From Burkholderiales bacterium (GTDB taxonomy: Bacteria; Pseudomonadota; Gammaproteobacteria; Burkholderiales; Burkholderiaceae_F): DNA of 64,000 nucleotides. Within the stretch, counting starts at the first letter, position 1. The number at the start of each line of letters is the position of its first letter. The DNA is taken from NCBI GenBank assembly GCA_016716275.1, contig JADJWR010000003.1, positions 1 to 64,000 on the forward strand, in the 5' to 3' direction. The notes under the pieces are model-generated. The model was not told the origin of the DNA. It did not search any database and was given only the letters and a program-made list of their open reading frames with translations. Shown here piece by piece: positions 63,008-64,000 of this stretch. A program made the translations under genes and the position numbers.

Positions 63008-63715
63008 GCGGGAACGATCGGCCCGCTGTTGCTGTTCCTCGCGCAGCGCCTGCTCGATCAGTTCCTGCAGCGTGATGCGCAGCGCGACCTCGGCCTCCTC
63101 GCCGAGCTTCGCCATCGCCTGATCGATCGCCGGCTGCAGCAGGTCGCGCACCGCGGCGTTGACCTGTTCGGGCAGCCGTGCCGACACCCGCTGCAGCACG
63201 GCAGCGCGCACCGACTCGGCCTGTGCCTCGATCGCCGCCTCGTCGACCGCCGGCGGCGCCGGCAGCGGTGCTTCCGCCGTCACTTCCGCGGTCGGCGGAT
63301 GGTCGACCGGCAGCGCGGCAGGCAGCGCCTCGAGCGCGCCGACGACCGGCACTTCCTCCGCTTCGTCGAGCGCGGAAGGCTGCAGCTCGGCCGACAGCAG
63401 CGCGTCGAAGTCGGCGTCGCTGGCGGCGACGAGGTCGCGGTCGAGCTCGGCCTCGATCGCCGCGTCCGCCTCCAGCTCCGCCGCAGGCGCTTCGAGCGGC
63501 GTCGCCTCGACCGGTATCGCTTCGATCGGCGCCGCGGTCTCCTCCGCGCTGATGGCGGGATTCGGCTCGGGCGCCGGCGGTGCCTCGGCCGCGGCCGGCG
63601 CCGGGGCGGGCAGCGCCGTGTCGAGTTCGACCGCCGGCAGGTAAAGGCGGTCGGTGAGCAGCGGGATTGACGGATCGTCGGCCGGATCGGTCACCGGCGG
63701 CAGCCAGTCGCTCAT
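63002..63715 (-). CDS. Acidic Ala/Pro/Glu-rich protein of unknown function
   Basis: In this 237-residue protein, residues ~1-155 are low complexity, rich in Ala, Pro and Glu (APAPAAAEAPPAPEPNPA), with no membrane segment. The C-terminal ~75 residues are ordered-looking helices (SVRAAVLQRVSARLPEQVNA and LLQPAIDQAMAKLGEEAEVA, LQELIEQALREEQQQ). The start overlaps the holC stop by four bases, so it is coupled to a replication gene. Similar genes occur after holC in related betaproteobacteria (recollection). The function is unknown. Confidence 0.75.
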   Translation of the reverse strand: MSDWLPPVTDPADDPSIPLLTDRLYLPAVELDTALPAPAPAAAEAPPAPEPNPAISAEETAAPIEAIPVEATPLEAPAAELEADAAIEAELDRDLVAASDADFDALLSAELQPSALDEAEEVPVVGALEALPAALPVDHPPTAEVTAEAPLPAPPAVDEAAIEAQAESVRAAVLQRVSARLPEQVNAAVRDLLQPAIDQAMAKLGEEAEVALRITLQELIEQALREEQQQRADRSRS

Positions 63716-64000
63716 TCGGCGCTCCGGTCGTGCGACTGCGGCTGCAGGCCGGCCTCGCGGTAGAGGCGGAAGCGCTCGCGCGCCAGGCGGCGATCGTCGT
63801 CGTCGCGCGAGACGATCTCGATCAGCCGATCGAAACGGCCGGTCAGCGACTGCAGGTCCGGCGGCACCTCGTCATCGAGGTTGACCAGCACCGGGCAGGG
63901 CGGCGTGGCGCCGGTGAGCGAGGAGGCGAGCAGCACCGGCGTGCGCACCGCCAGCGGCGAGTCGACCTCGACATGCGGCACGAAGTCGAGCGCCGAGAAG
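63712..64000 (-). CDS. holC: DNA polymerase III subunit chi, partial (N-terminus beyond the window)
   Basis: The last ~95 codons are present: SALDFVPHVEVDSPLAVRT and PVLLASSLTGATPPCPVLVN, then LDDEVPPDLQSLTGRFDRLI and EIVSRDDDDRRLARERFRLY, ending GLQPQSHDRSAE. This is the C-terminal half of HolC, the clamp-loader accessory subunit that contacts SSB. It runs off the right edge on the minus strand and overlaps the next gene (ATGA). Confidence 0.88.
   Translation of the reverse strand, partial: FSALDFVPHVEVDSPLAVRTPVLLASSLTGATPPCPVLVNLDDEVPPDLQSLTGRFDRLIEIVSRDDDDRRLARERFRLYREAGLQPQSHDRSAE

Overview
The window looks like the chromosome of a high-GC betaproteobacterium. A Rhodocyclales- or Burkholderiales-like member is the best guess. 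The evidence is a ccoNOQP-ccoGH cbb3 oxidase cluster with ccoI and ccoS, a four-cysteine Fnr next to hemN, tripartite tricarboxylate transport (Tct/Bug) proteins, a PEP-CTERM-type protein remnant, and holC close to valS. No rRNA, tRNA, insertion sequence, phage gene or CRISPR array was seen.

Layout. 1-7.6 kb: a minus-strand run of arsS, a metallophosphoesterase, a TVP38-disulfide-reductase fusion, an L2HGDH-like FAD oxidase, a ClC channel and a DUF547 protein. All six are interrupted by reading-frame slips, while everything to the right reads cleanly. 7.7-9.5 kb: a small zinc anti-sigma-like protein, an ECF-like sigma factor and a 3-hydroxyisobutyrate-dehydrogenase-family enzyme. 9.5-19 kb: two modules in which a regulator (LysR, then AraC) diverges from a carboxymuconolactone-decarboxylase/AhpD-like gene followed by a redox gene; then a dehalogenase, a LysR/Bug pair and a methyltransferase. 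19-22.6 kb: a second, paralogous sigma/anti-sigma pair, two paralogous small secreted proteins and an alpha/beta hydrolase-OsmC fusion. 22.6-34 kb: metabolic genes, including a FabH-like synthase, gamma-glutamyltransferase, tctCBA, a PLP lyase, a CoA transferase and a glycerophosphodiesterase. 34-40 kb: a gene-poor accessory stretch with orphan secreted proteins, a broken sigma factor, a diiron-type metallo-beta-lactamase-fold protein and repeats. 40-51.8 kb: the micro-aerobic respiration block. 51.8-64 kb: menA-like, alaS, tusA-like, yceH, a mutarotase, valS, a prolyl oligopeptidase, a hypothetical gene and holC (partial).

Main observation. A shared promoter-like element, (T/C)GTAAG-N16-CGAC, lies upstream of arsS, of the TVP38-reductase gene, and in both directions between the second sigma gene and a small secreted protein gene. 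This suggests that one of the two ECF-like sigma factors, or both, directs a regulon joining the arsS cluster to the small secreted protein. The assignment is inference from sequence pattern only.

The oxidase block is internally coherent. Class II Fnr sites sit at the expected distance from -10 elements before ccoN and before hemN, and fnr itself lies between them.
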